Below are positions 1 through 6,732 of a DNA stretch of 17,119 bases, one piece after another. The translations under genes and the position numbers were made by a program. Position 1 is the first letter of the stretch. Each line of letters begins with the position of its first letter. Source of the stretch: an uncultured Lachnospiraceae bacterium (lineage in GTDB: Bacteria > Bacillota > Clostridia > Lachnospirales > Lachnospiraceae); NCBI GenBank assembly GCA_934351765.1, contig CAKRJM010000023.1:1-17119 (forward strand), read 5' to 3'. Below the pieces are notes generated by a model. That model was given only the letters and a program-made list of their open reading frames with translations. It was not told the DNA's origin and did not search any database.

Positions 1-704
1 TCGACAGCTTCCAGGCAGTTGTTTGTGCGAAGATGGCTTCCGAAACGTTGAAGGCAAAGAAGGTAGCAGTCCTTTATAGTAATGCAGATGATTATTCTTC
101 CGGTCTTGCGACAAATTTCCAGAAGGAGTTTGAAGCGACAGGCGGCGAGGTTGTAGCATTTGAGGCATATGCCGGTGCGGATGTAAAGGATTTTAAGGCT
201 CAGCTTACCAATATTCAGAACTCCGGAGCAGAAGTGATCTTCCTTCCCAACCAGGCGAACGAACTTCCTCTTTAGATCCAGCAGATCCGTGAAATGAACA
301 TTGATGCGCAGATCATGGGAGAAATGTCCTGGGATAACCCGAATGTTCCGGAACTGGCCGGTAATGAAAATGTGGAAGGCTGCTATTTTATCTCTCTGTT
401 TGCAGCTGACAGTACGGATCCTGTAGCTCAGGCATTTACAAAGGCGTTCCGCGAGAAATATAATCTGGAGCCCAATACACAGTCCACCATGTCTTATGAC
501 TGTGTACAGATTCTGGTTGATTCCTTCAAGAGAGCCGGAACGGTAGATGACAGCGCTGCATTAAGAGATGCGATCCAGGCAACGGATCTTGATCTGCCCA
601 GTGGTCATCTGGTATTTGATGAAAACAGAAACCCTCAGAAATCTGCCAATGTAATGGTTTACAAAGATGGTGTACCGACCTACGTTTCTACAATCAATCC
701 ATAA
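1..704 (+). pseudogene. livK: Branched-chain amino acid ABC transporter substrate-binding protein, 3' part, interrupted by an in-frame TAG
   Basis: This is the C-terminal part of a periplasmic-type binding protein of the LivJ/LivK (Peripla_BP_6) family, which would capture an amino acid outside the cell for the permease encoded just downstream. The frame is open from the window edge (codons from position 3), so the true start lies upstream. Family-like segments are visible: KKVAVLYSNADDYSSGL (first lobe), NSGAEVIFLPNQ, and near the end GHLVFDENRNPQKSANVMVYK. A TAG at 273-275 breaks the frame, but the same frame resumes at once (IQQIREMNIDAQIMGEMSW) and runs to a TAA at 702-704. Homology thus continues across the stop and no shift is needed. 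The next ATG (294) has no good ribosome binding site. A one-base change (TTG to TAG) or a sequencing error would explain it. Family assignment is firm; the specific ligand is inferred from the neighbours only. Confidence 0.8.
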
Positions 705-715
705 ACGGTAATCAG

Positions 716-748
716 AAGGGGCGGGGCGATTGCCTCGCTCCCTTTTTG
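716..748 (+). terminator. Intercistronic hairpin with T-tract between binding protein and permease
   Basis: Bases 723-729 (GGGGCGA) pair with 735-741 (TCGCTCC), giving a 7-bp stem with one G-T wobble and a 5-base loop. A TTTTT run follows at 743-747. It sits 12 bases after the binding-protein stop and before the livH ribosome binding site. In binding-protein operons such a partial terminator commonly keeps permease and ATPase levels below that of the binding protein; that role is inferred here. Confidence 0.6.
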
Positions 749-791
749 TCCTGAATTAGGAAAATTCTTTCTAATAAAAAAGGAGGAAACC

Positions 792-1673
792 ATGTCACAA
801 TTTTTTCAGCTTCTTATATACGGCCTTCAGCTTGGGACAATTTATGCTTTGGTAGCTCTGGGCTATACGATGGTATATGGAATTGTAAATCTGATCAACT
901 TTGCACACGGCGATTTTTTAATGCTCGGTGCATATGCGGCCTTTTTTACCGCTCTTTTTGCAGGTCAGAATTTTGTAGTCTGCCTGATCATGGCAATGGT
1001 TGTTACCGGTCTGATTGGAATTATCACAGACCGGATCGCATATAAACCGATGAGAAATCAGCCGAAGCTTTCGGCGCTGATCACTGCCATGGGTGTGTCA
1101 ATTTTTATCCAGAATTTATGCAGAGCGCTTCCGTTTATCGGCCCGATCCCGAAAGCGTTCCCTACATTATTAAAGAGCAAAAGCTTTCAGATCGTGGGAA
1201 TCACGGTTACAAGCACCCAGATTCTTTTAATCGTACTGGCGCTTGTTCTTATGCTTGGATTAAATTTTATTGTCAATAAATCCAAGATCGGACGCGGTAT
1301 GCGTGCAGTTTCCCAGGATCGTGACGCGGCTTCCCTGATGGGAATCAATATTAATATGGTCATTGCAAGTACATTCTTTATTGGTGCGGCATTGGCCGGT
1401 GCCGGCGGGGTATTTTATGGAATCATGTATCCGACGCTGGAGGTAAGCATCGGATCCTTCCTGGGCAACAAAGCATTTATCGCAGCGGTTGTCGGAGGAA
1501 TCGGAAGTATTAAGGGAGCCATGTTCGGCGGAATCCTTATGGGAGTGATCGAAATTTTTGCAACGCATGTTAATGCAGATATCGGATTCGGCGCGGCGTA
1601 TGCAGCAGTGATTATTATTCTGCTTGTAAGACCGGCAGGCCTCTTCGGCAAGCTGATTACAGAGAAAGTGTAG
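792..1673 (+). CDS. livH: Branched-chain amino acid ABC transporter permease LivH
   Basis: A 293-residue inner-membrane permease, one half of the channel of a hydrophobic/branched-chain amino-acid importer. The N-terminal segment with GYTMVYGIVNLINFAHGD is the LivH hallmark (BPD_transp_2 family), and the rest is a series of hydrophobic helices ending in VRPAGLFGK. The length is close to the usual ~290-308. The ATG at 792 follows a clear AGGAGG (about 781-786) at good spacing. The gene ends in TAG at 1671-1673 and livM begins within about ten bases, so the two are translationally linked. The in-frame TAG in the upstream binding protein should not directly affect this gene, though it could through polarity. 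The transporter class is confident; the exact amino acid carried is not visible. Confidence 0.93.
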   Translation: MSQFFQLLIYGLQLGTIYALVALGYTMVYGIVNLINFAHGDFLMLGAYAAFFTALFAGQNFVVCLIMAMVVTGLIGIITDRIAYKPMRNQPKLSALITAMGVSIFIQNLCRALPFIGPIPKAFPTLLKSKSFQIVGITVTSTQILLIVLALVLMLGLNFIVNKSKIGRGMRAVSQDRDAASLMGININMVIASTFFIGAALAGAGGVFYGIMYPTLEVSIGSFLGNKAFIAAVVGGIGSIKGAMFGGILMGVIEIFATHVNADIGFGAAYAAVIIILLVRPAGLFGKLITEKV

Positions 1674-1682
1674 GTGGGATGG

Positions 1683-2717
1683 ATGAAGAAAGAAAAGTCG
1701 TATATCAGTTACCTTGCCATTCCGATTTTGTTTGTACTGATTATTCTGCTTGCAAAAGTGGAAATCATCAATCCTTACTGGTATCAGATCATCCAGCTGT
1801 CCTGCATTAACGGAATCGTGGCAATGAGTCTGAATCTGGTAAATGGCATGACAGGTCAGTTTTCTCTTGGACAGGCAGGATTTATGTCTCTGGGAGCATA
1901 TACTTCGGCCATGTTGACGAAGCTGGTGTTTCAGCCATTTATGACGAATACAGTGCTTGTTTATGTGTTTTACATTCTGGCACTGGTGGCAGGAATGGTC
2001 GTTGCTGCGTTTATCGGTTTCCTGATCGGAATTCCATCGCTGCGGTTAAAGGGCGATTATCTGGCAATCATTACACTTGGATTCAGTGAAATTATTCGTG
2101 TGTTATGGAGAGTATTTCCATTTTCCGGAAAAGCCAAGGGGCTGAACGGAATTCAGAAACTGAGCAATTTCCCGATCATTTTTGTGTCTGTGATCCTTGT
2201 CATGATTTTATTAAGAAACTTTACCCATTCCCGATATGGGAGAGGCTGCGTGGCAATCCGCGAAAACGAGCTTGCGGCAGAAACCATGGGAATCAATACG
2301 ACAAAAGCAAAGATTAAATCCTTCGTTTTTTCAGCAGCAATTGCCGGTCTGGGCGGAGGCCTGTATGCCCATCTGATGATGTTTATCAATCCGGAAATGT
2401 TCAGTCAGACCAAGTCGACCGATATGCTTCTGTATGTATATGCCGGCGGTGTAGGAAGCTATTCCAGCTCTCTTCTTGGTGCACTGCTGTTTACAATGCT
2501 GCCTGAGTTCCTCCGGTTTATGGGTGAATGGAGACTTGTTATTTATGCATTGATCCTGATCGTGATCATGCTGAACCGTCCCAAGGGAATTTTTGGAAAA
2601 CACGAGTTTGGTTTTATGCGTTATGGACAGAAGGAAAGCATTTATCAGAAGGCGGATAACGGCGGTCTGATTTCAGCAGCGGCAGGAAAACTCCGAAAAA
2701 GAAAGGAGGCAAACTAA
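1683..2717 (+). CDS. livM: Branched-chain amino acid ABC transporter permease LivM
   Basis: The second permease of the Liv-type importer, 344 residues from the chosen start and strongly hydrophobic with about eight or more membrane segments. Hallmarks are GMTGQFSLGQAGF near residue 60, the cytoplasmic loop with LRLKGDYLAIITLGFSEI that contacts the ATPases, and C-terminal NRPKGIFGK. I chose the ATG at 1683 because AGGTGG lies five bases upstream. A GTG at 1674, three codons earlier, directly abuts the livH stop but has no Shine-Dalgarno. The last ~25 residues are basic (AGKLRKRKEAN) and cytosolic. livG follows the TAA with no gap. LivH and LivM are expected to form the heterodimeric pore. Confidence 0.92.
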   Translation: MKKEKSYISYLAIPILFVLIILLAKVEIINPYWYQIIQLSCINGIVAMSLNLVNGMTGQFSLGQAGFMSLGAYTSAMLTKLVFQPFMTNTVLVYVFYILALVAGMVVAAFIGFLIGIPSLRLKGDYLAIITLGFSEIIRVLWRVFPFSGKAKGLNGIQKLSNFPIIFVSVILVMILLRNFTHSRYGRGCVAIRENELAAETMGINTTKAKIKSFVFSAAIAGLGGGLYAHLMMFINPEMFSQTKSTDMLLYVYAGGVGSYSSSLLGALLFTMLPEFLRFMGEWRLVIYALILIVIMLNRPKGIFGKHEFGFMRYGQKESIYQKADNGGLISAAAGKLRKRKEAN

Positions 2718-3494
2718 ATGTCATTATTAACGGCAGAGAATCTTTCCATCGAATTCGGCGGACTGAAGGCGGTACAGGACTTTAATCTTGATCTGAAGGA
2801 ACATGAGCTTCTGGCAATCATCGGTCCCAACGGTGCGGGAAAAACAACAATTTTTAACCTGCTGACCGGTATTTATAAACCGACTCACGGAACTGTGAAG
2901 CTGGACGGAAAGGTCATGAACGGTCTGCGTTCCAATGTATTTACTGCGCATGGCATAGCCAGAACCTTTCAGAATATTCGCTTGTTTGGATCAGCAAGCG
3001 TACTGGATAATATCGTGATCGCCATGGAACTTCAGGTAAAATACAACATGGCACAGGCGTTGTTCCGGACAAAAAAGTTCCGAAAGCAGGAGGAAGAATT
3101 TAAGAATCAGGCGATGAAGCTGCTGGAGGTATTCCATCTGGCGGACAAAGCAGATTTTCTGGCGAAGAATCTTCCTTATGGAGAACAGAGACGGCTGGAA
3201 ATCGCGAGAGCACTTGCAACCAATCCGAAGATTTTATGTCTGGATGAACCGGCAGCAGGTATGAATCCCAGTGAAGTGGATGAACTGGTAGAGCTGGTAC
3301 ATGAAATCCGGGAAAAATTTGATATTACGATCATCCTGATCGAACACCATATGAATATGGTTATGGCAATCGCAGACCGGATCAAGGTGATTGATTTCGG
3401 CGTGACCATTGCAGAGGGACTGCCTGCCGAGGTACAGAATGATCCGAAGGTAATCGAAGCTTATCTTGGAAAGGAGGAGGATGAATTATGCTAG
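2718..3494 (+). CDS. livG: Branched-chain amino acid ABC transporter ATP-binding protein LivG
   Basis: A 258-residue cytoplasmic ATPase that drives the importer. Walker A GPNGAGKTT lies at residues 36-44, the Q-loop region at ARTFQNIRLF, and the LivG-type signature at LPYGEQRRLEIARAL (YGEQ replaces the more common SGGQ, as is usual in LivG). Walker B is ILCLDEPAAGMNP and the switch histidine lies in IEHHMNMV. The ~40-residue insertion after the Q-loop is also typical of LivG. The start at 2718 directly follows the livM TAA, with the ribosome binding site AAAGGAGG inside the end of livM. The 3' end overlaps livF by 7 bases (ATGCTAG region), implying translational coupling. Paired with LivF as a heterodimer. 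Confidence 0.94.
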   Translation: MSLLTAENLSIEFGGLKAVQDFNLDLKEHELLAIIGPNGAGKTTIFNLLTGIYKPTHGTVKLDGKVMNGLRSNVFTAHGIARTFQNIRLFGSASVLDNIVIAMELQVKYNMAQALFRTKKFRKQEEEFKNQAMKLLEVFHLADKADFLAKNLPYGEQRRLEIARALATNPKILCLDEPAAGMNPSEVDELVELVHEIREKFDITIILIEHHMNMVMAIADRIKVIDFGVTIAEGLPAEVQNDPKVIEAYLGKEEDELC

Positions 3495-4195
3495 AGGTTA
3501 GCCATCTTACGGTGAATTATGGTTCGATCAAGGGCGTAAATGACATCAGCTTCCACGTGGAAGAGGGAGAAATCGTAACACTGATCGGTGCGAACGGAGC
3601 AGGAAAAACCAGTACACTGCGGGCTCTTTCCGGATTAAATAAGAGCGGAACGGGAACTTCCATCAAATTTATGGGAGAAGAGCTTACCAAGCTGACACCC
3701 CATCAGATTGTTGCCAGAGGATTGAATCATGTACCGGAGGGAAGAAGAATCTTCTACAGCATGACGGTAAAAGAAAATCTCCTGATGGGAGCATGGATTG
3801 ATAAAAATCAGGCGGTAATCAGGAAAAATATGGAACGGGCCTATACGCTGTTTCCGAGGCTGAAGGAGCGTGAAAACCAGCTGGGCGGAACACTTTCCGG
3901 AGGCGAGCAGCAGATGTTAGCAGTAGCCAGAGCGTTAATGACCGGAGGGAAAATGCTGCTTTTAGATGAGCCGTCCATGGGACTGGCCCCCATTGTTGTC
4001 CGTGGAATTTTTGATATTATTCAGGAACTTCAGAAGGAAGGAATGACCATTCTTCTGGTGGAACAGAATGCCAATATGGCATTATCCATTGCCAACAGAG
4101 CTTACGTTCTTGAGACCGGAAAAATCTCACTGGAGGGGCCGGCACTGGAAATTAAGGCTAATGACAGCGTAAAGAAAGCATACTTAGGTGCATAA
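3488..4195 (+). CDS. livF: Branched-chain amino acid ABC transporter ATP-binding protein LivF
   Basis: The second ATPase of the Liv importer, 235 residues, the usual LivF length. Walker A GANGAGKT is at residues 34-41, the segment VPEGRRIFYSMTVKENL is characteristic of LivF, the signature is LSGGEQQMLAVARAL, Walker B is MLLLDEPSMGLAP, and the C-terminal part has LVEQNANMALSIANRAYVLETG. The ATG at 3488 lies inside the last codons of livG and is served by AAAGGAGGAGG just upstream. The gene ends at TAA 4193-4195, and the aminotransferase starts 21 bases later with its own ribosome binding site, so the transcript very probably continues. Confidence 0.94.
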   Translation: MLEVSHLTVNYGSIKGVNDISFHVEEGEIVTLIGANGAGKTSTLRALSGLNKSGTGTSIKFMGEELTKLTPHQIVARGLNHVPEGRRIFYSMTVKENLLMGAWIDKNQAVIRKNMERAYTLFPRLKERENQLGGTLSGGEQQMLAVARALMTGGKMLLLDEPSMGLAPIVVRGIFDIIQELQKEGMTILLVEQNANMALSIANRAYVLETGKISLEGPALEIKANDSVKKAYLGA

Positions 4196-4216
4196 GGGAA
4201 ACGGGAGGAGTATAAA

Positions 4217-5395
4217 ATGGACCGTATATCAAAAGTCGGGAAATGTATTGAGCGTTCATCAATCCGCATTTTCCTGGAAAAACAGAATAAAATTGCAGAA
4301 ACATGTGATGATATGATTTCATTTACCATCGGAGAACCGGATTTTCAGGCTCCGCCGAATATTGTAGAGGCGGCGATCCAAGCACTTTCCGAAGGAAAGA
4401 TGAAGTATGCGCCGAATGCCGGTATTCCGGAGCTTCGCCAGGCTATTTCGGAAGATCTGGAAAAAACACATGGCGTTCATTATGATCCGGATAAGGAAAT
4501 TGTAATTACGCCCAGCGGCATGGAGACGCTTCGGCTTGCGGCCATGGCAATCCTGGATGATGATGACGAGATGATCGTAAACGACCCCTGTTGGGCAAAT
4601 CATCCCAATCATCCGAAAATGGCTCATGGAAAAGCCGTTATGGTTCCCGTTCATGAAGAGGACAACTTCTTTTACAATCTGGATGAGCTGGAAACCTACA
4701 TTACCGATAAAACAAAGGCGATTCTGTTAAATACACCGAATAATCCGACCGGAGCAGTGATGTCACAGGAGGCTATGGTGCGGTTCTGTGAGTTTTGTAA
4801 GAAGCATGATCTGATCGTGATTTCTGATGAGGTGTATTATAATATCATATTCGATGGATTGAAGTTCTGTAGTCCGGCAATGTTTGAGGGTATGAAGGAT
4901 CGGGTGATTATTTCCCAGTCATTCTCAAAGACTTATGCGATGACTGGCTGGAGACTGGCCTATGCGGCAGGACCGGCAGATATCATCGAGGCGATTGGAA
5001 GGCTTAATGAAAATTCAATCTCCTGTGTGAATACGTTTGTACAGTGGGCGGGAATTGAAGCATTAAAGGGAACCAGAAAATACATTGATGCCATGGTGAA
5101 GGAGTTCGAAAAACGTCGTGACATTGTATATGAGGGAATCAATGCGATCGATGGAATCTCCTGTGTAAAGCCGCAGGGAGCCTTTTATGCCTTTGTAAAT
5201 ATAAAAGGTACCGGTTTGACTTCTGAGGAATTTGCTGTTAGACTGCTGGAAGAAAAGCATGTCGGGATGGTTCCGGGAACCGGATTCGGGAATTCGGGTG
5301 AAGGGTTCGTACGTCTTTCTTATGCGACCTCAACCGAAAATATCCGGGAAGGAATCCGGCGGATCGGTGAGTTTGTGAGTGGGTTAAAGAGGTAA
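4217..5395 (+). CDS. Class I/II PLP-dependent aminotransferase
   Basis: A 392-residue fold-type I aminotransferase, probably cytoplasmic. It would move the amino group of an amino acid to a keto acid such as 2-oxoglutarate. Visible catalytic landmarks are NTPNNPTGAV (cofactor Asn), VISDEVYYN with Asp204 expected to contact the pyridine nitrogen, SFSKTYAMTGWRLAYAAG with Lys238 expected to form the Schiff base, and a C-terminal GFVRLSYA arginine expected to bind the substrate carboxylate. Length and motif order match the AspC/AraT-like group. The start is set by GGGAGGAG eight bases upstream. It is the last gene before a terminator and lies in the same run as the Liv importer, suggesting it acts on the imported amino acid. 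Substrate specificity (aspartate, aromatic or branched-chain) cannot be read from these motifs. Confidence 0.9.
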   Translation: MDRISKVGKCIERSSIRIFLEKQNKIAETCDDMISFTIGEPDFQAPPNIVEAAIQALSEGKMKYAPNAGIPELRQAISEDLEKTHGVHYDPDKEIVITPSGMETLRLAAMAILDDDDEMIVNDPCWANHPNHPKMAHGKAVMVPVHEEDNFFYNLDELETYITDKTKAILLNTPNNPTGAVMSQEAMVRFCEFCKKHDLIVISDEVYYNIIFDGLKFCSPAMFEGMKDRVIISQSFSKTYAMTGWRLAYAAGPADIIEAIGRLNENSISCVNTFVQWAGIEALKGTRKYIDAMVKEFEKRRDIVYEGINAIDGISCVKPQGAFYAFVNIKGTGLTSEEFAVRLLEEKHVGMVPGTGFGNSGEGFVRLSYATSTENIREGIRRIGEFVSGLKR

Positions 5396-5404
5396 AGGAT
5401 TAAC

Positions 5405-5441
5405 AGAGGAGCCCTGCAGTTATGCGGGGTTTCTCATGTTT
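5405..5441 (+). terminator. Terminator after the liv-aminotransferase operon
   Basis: Bases 5412-5418 (CCCTGCA) pair with 5423-5429 (TGCGGGG), with one T-G wobble and a GTTA loop, followed by a T-rich stretch (TTTCTC, then GTTTT). It lies 16 bases beyond the aminotransferase stop. The T-tract is interrupted, so efficiency may be modest and some read-through into the regulator gene is possible. Confidence 0.6.
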
Positions 5442-5522
5442 TAAAATTATGGATAAAAGGTGAGCCTGAAACGAATGTAGCTATGTTATGGTGAAAAGGA
5501 CATAGTAAGAAAGGAAAAATGT

Positions 5523-6695
5523 ATGCCAATAACCGTGAAAGAGATTATGCGTCTGCCTGAATTTCAGAATTTTACTTTGATTGCAGGACGGAGCGGGGAA
5601 AGAAATCAGATCATGAACATTGGAATCCTGGATTATGAGTATGCAAACGAAGATCCGGAACTGGAGCGGCTATGGGCGTTCGGAAAGAATGCGTTTGTAA
5701 TCTCCAGCATGCTGTTTGCAAAAGATCATCCGGAACGGATTTTTCCGTGTATTAAGGGGCTTGTGCGGGATGGTGTGGCGGCGCTGGCATTTAAAACGAT
5801 TTATTATGATACACTTCCGAAAGAGGCTTTGGAGTATGCCAATGAATGGGGACTTCCGGTCTATACCTTTGGACGGGATGACGCGTATTTTCAGGATATT
5901 GCAATTTTGATAAAAGAGAAAATGGAGGAGCGGGATGATACAGAGCTACTGGAGCAGAAAATCAATCTGTTTCTCAATGGGAATCTGAGCATAGCAAATC
6001 GGCGGGAGCTGTTTCAGGAGATTTTTCCGGGAAAGAAATATGATCGTTATCTGGCTGTGTACTGTAATACAAAAGCGCTCGCCTGGACGCTTTATTATGT
6101 GCGAAATCTGGAGGAGCTTCAGGGGAGACTGGGAAAAGAAGACTCTGTTTTCCGATATCAGAACGGATATCTGGTGATTCTTGATATGGACGATACAAAA
6201 CGAAACGGAGAATTGAAAACTGTTGTTTCCAGGATCCTGCAGCTACGGGAGAAGGACTATTATATCGGGATCGGAAATATTCATACATCTATGGATGATA
6301 TGAATCTTGCAATTCAGGAGGGCTTGTATGCCAGTCAGTATTCCAGGCTTACCAACAGTGGGGCTGTAAGCTTTCAACATATGGGGATTTATCAGATCCT
6401 CCTGCCGTATTGCCGGGATCCGTGGATGATCCAGTACTGTCGGAGCATTCTGGATCCGATTCTGGAATTTGACAGGCAGTATGATGGAGAATTATTTAGA
6501 ACGGCTGAGCTTTATGTAAAACTGGATGGGGATGTGGAGGCTGTGGGCAATCAGCTCCATCTCCATAAAAACACCGTTCGGTACCGGATGAACCGAATCA
6601 AGGATCTGATCGGGGTGGAATCCAGATTTGATGAGCAGCTGTTTGTGGCATTTCGAACCTGGGAGATTCAGAAGGACGTGTCACAGAAGGGATAG
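5523..6695 (+). CDS. PucR-family transcriptional regulator
   Basis: A 390-residue cytoplasmic DNA-binding regulator. Residues ~1-125 match the PucR N-terminal domain (MPITVKEIMRLPEF, GVAALAFKT). A middle region of roughly 165-290 resembles the CdaR/GGDEF-like sensor segment (YIGIGNIHTSMDDMNLAIQEG). Residues ~325-385 form the C-terminal PucR/CdaR helix-turn-helix, with LHLHKNTVRYRMNRIKDLIG as its recognition part. In characterised members this family controls purine, sugar-acid or amino-acid catabolism in response to a metabolite. It stands alone, downstream of the Liv/aminotransferase operon on the same strand, so control of that operon is the simplest inference. The ATG at 5523 has AAAGGA about 7 bases upstream. 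Another ATG at 5519 is in a different frame. The true effector is unknown. Confidence 0.88.
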   Translation: MPITVKEIMRLPEFQNFTLIAGRSGERNQIMNIGILDYEYANEDPELERLWAFGKNAFVISSMLFAKDHPERIFPCIKGLVRDGVAALAFKTIYYDTLPKEALEYANEWGLPVYTFGRDDAYFQDIAILIKEKMEERDDTELLEQKINLFLNGNLSIANRRELFQEIFPGKKYDRYLAVYCNTKALAWTLYYVRNLEELQGRLGKEDSVFRYQNGYLVILDMDDTKRNGELKTVVSRILQLREKDYYIGIGNIHTSMDDMNLAIQEGLYASQYSRLTNSGAVSFQHMGIYQILLPYCRDPWMIQYCRSILDPILEFDRQYDGELFRTAELYVKLDGDVEAVGNQLHLHKNTVRYRMNRIKDLIGVESRFDEQLFVAFRTWEIQKDVSQKG

Positions 6696-6732
6696 AAAAA
6701 GGGCCTGTCGGGGTTATTCCCCGGCCAGGTCC
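6695..6732 (-). terminator. Terminator of the VWA-MoxR operon, stop codon in its loop
   Basis: Read on the - strand, a GC-rich stem of about 13 bp with one bulged base (arms about 6701-6713 and 6719-6732) is followed by TTTTT (complement of 6696-6700). The ATPase stop codon (TAA, 6714-6716) lies in the five-base loop. On the + strand the stem is not followed by a T-run, so it looks directional. It separates this unit from the convergent PucR gene. Confidence 0.7.

Noticed and set aside
1..704. Genetic-code reassignment of TAG (or pyrrolysine) to explain the interrupted binding protein
   Set aside because: At least five neighbouring genes end with TAG and show no extension of homology past it, so TAG is used as a normal stop here.
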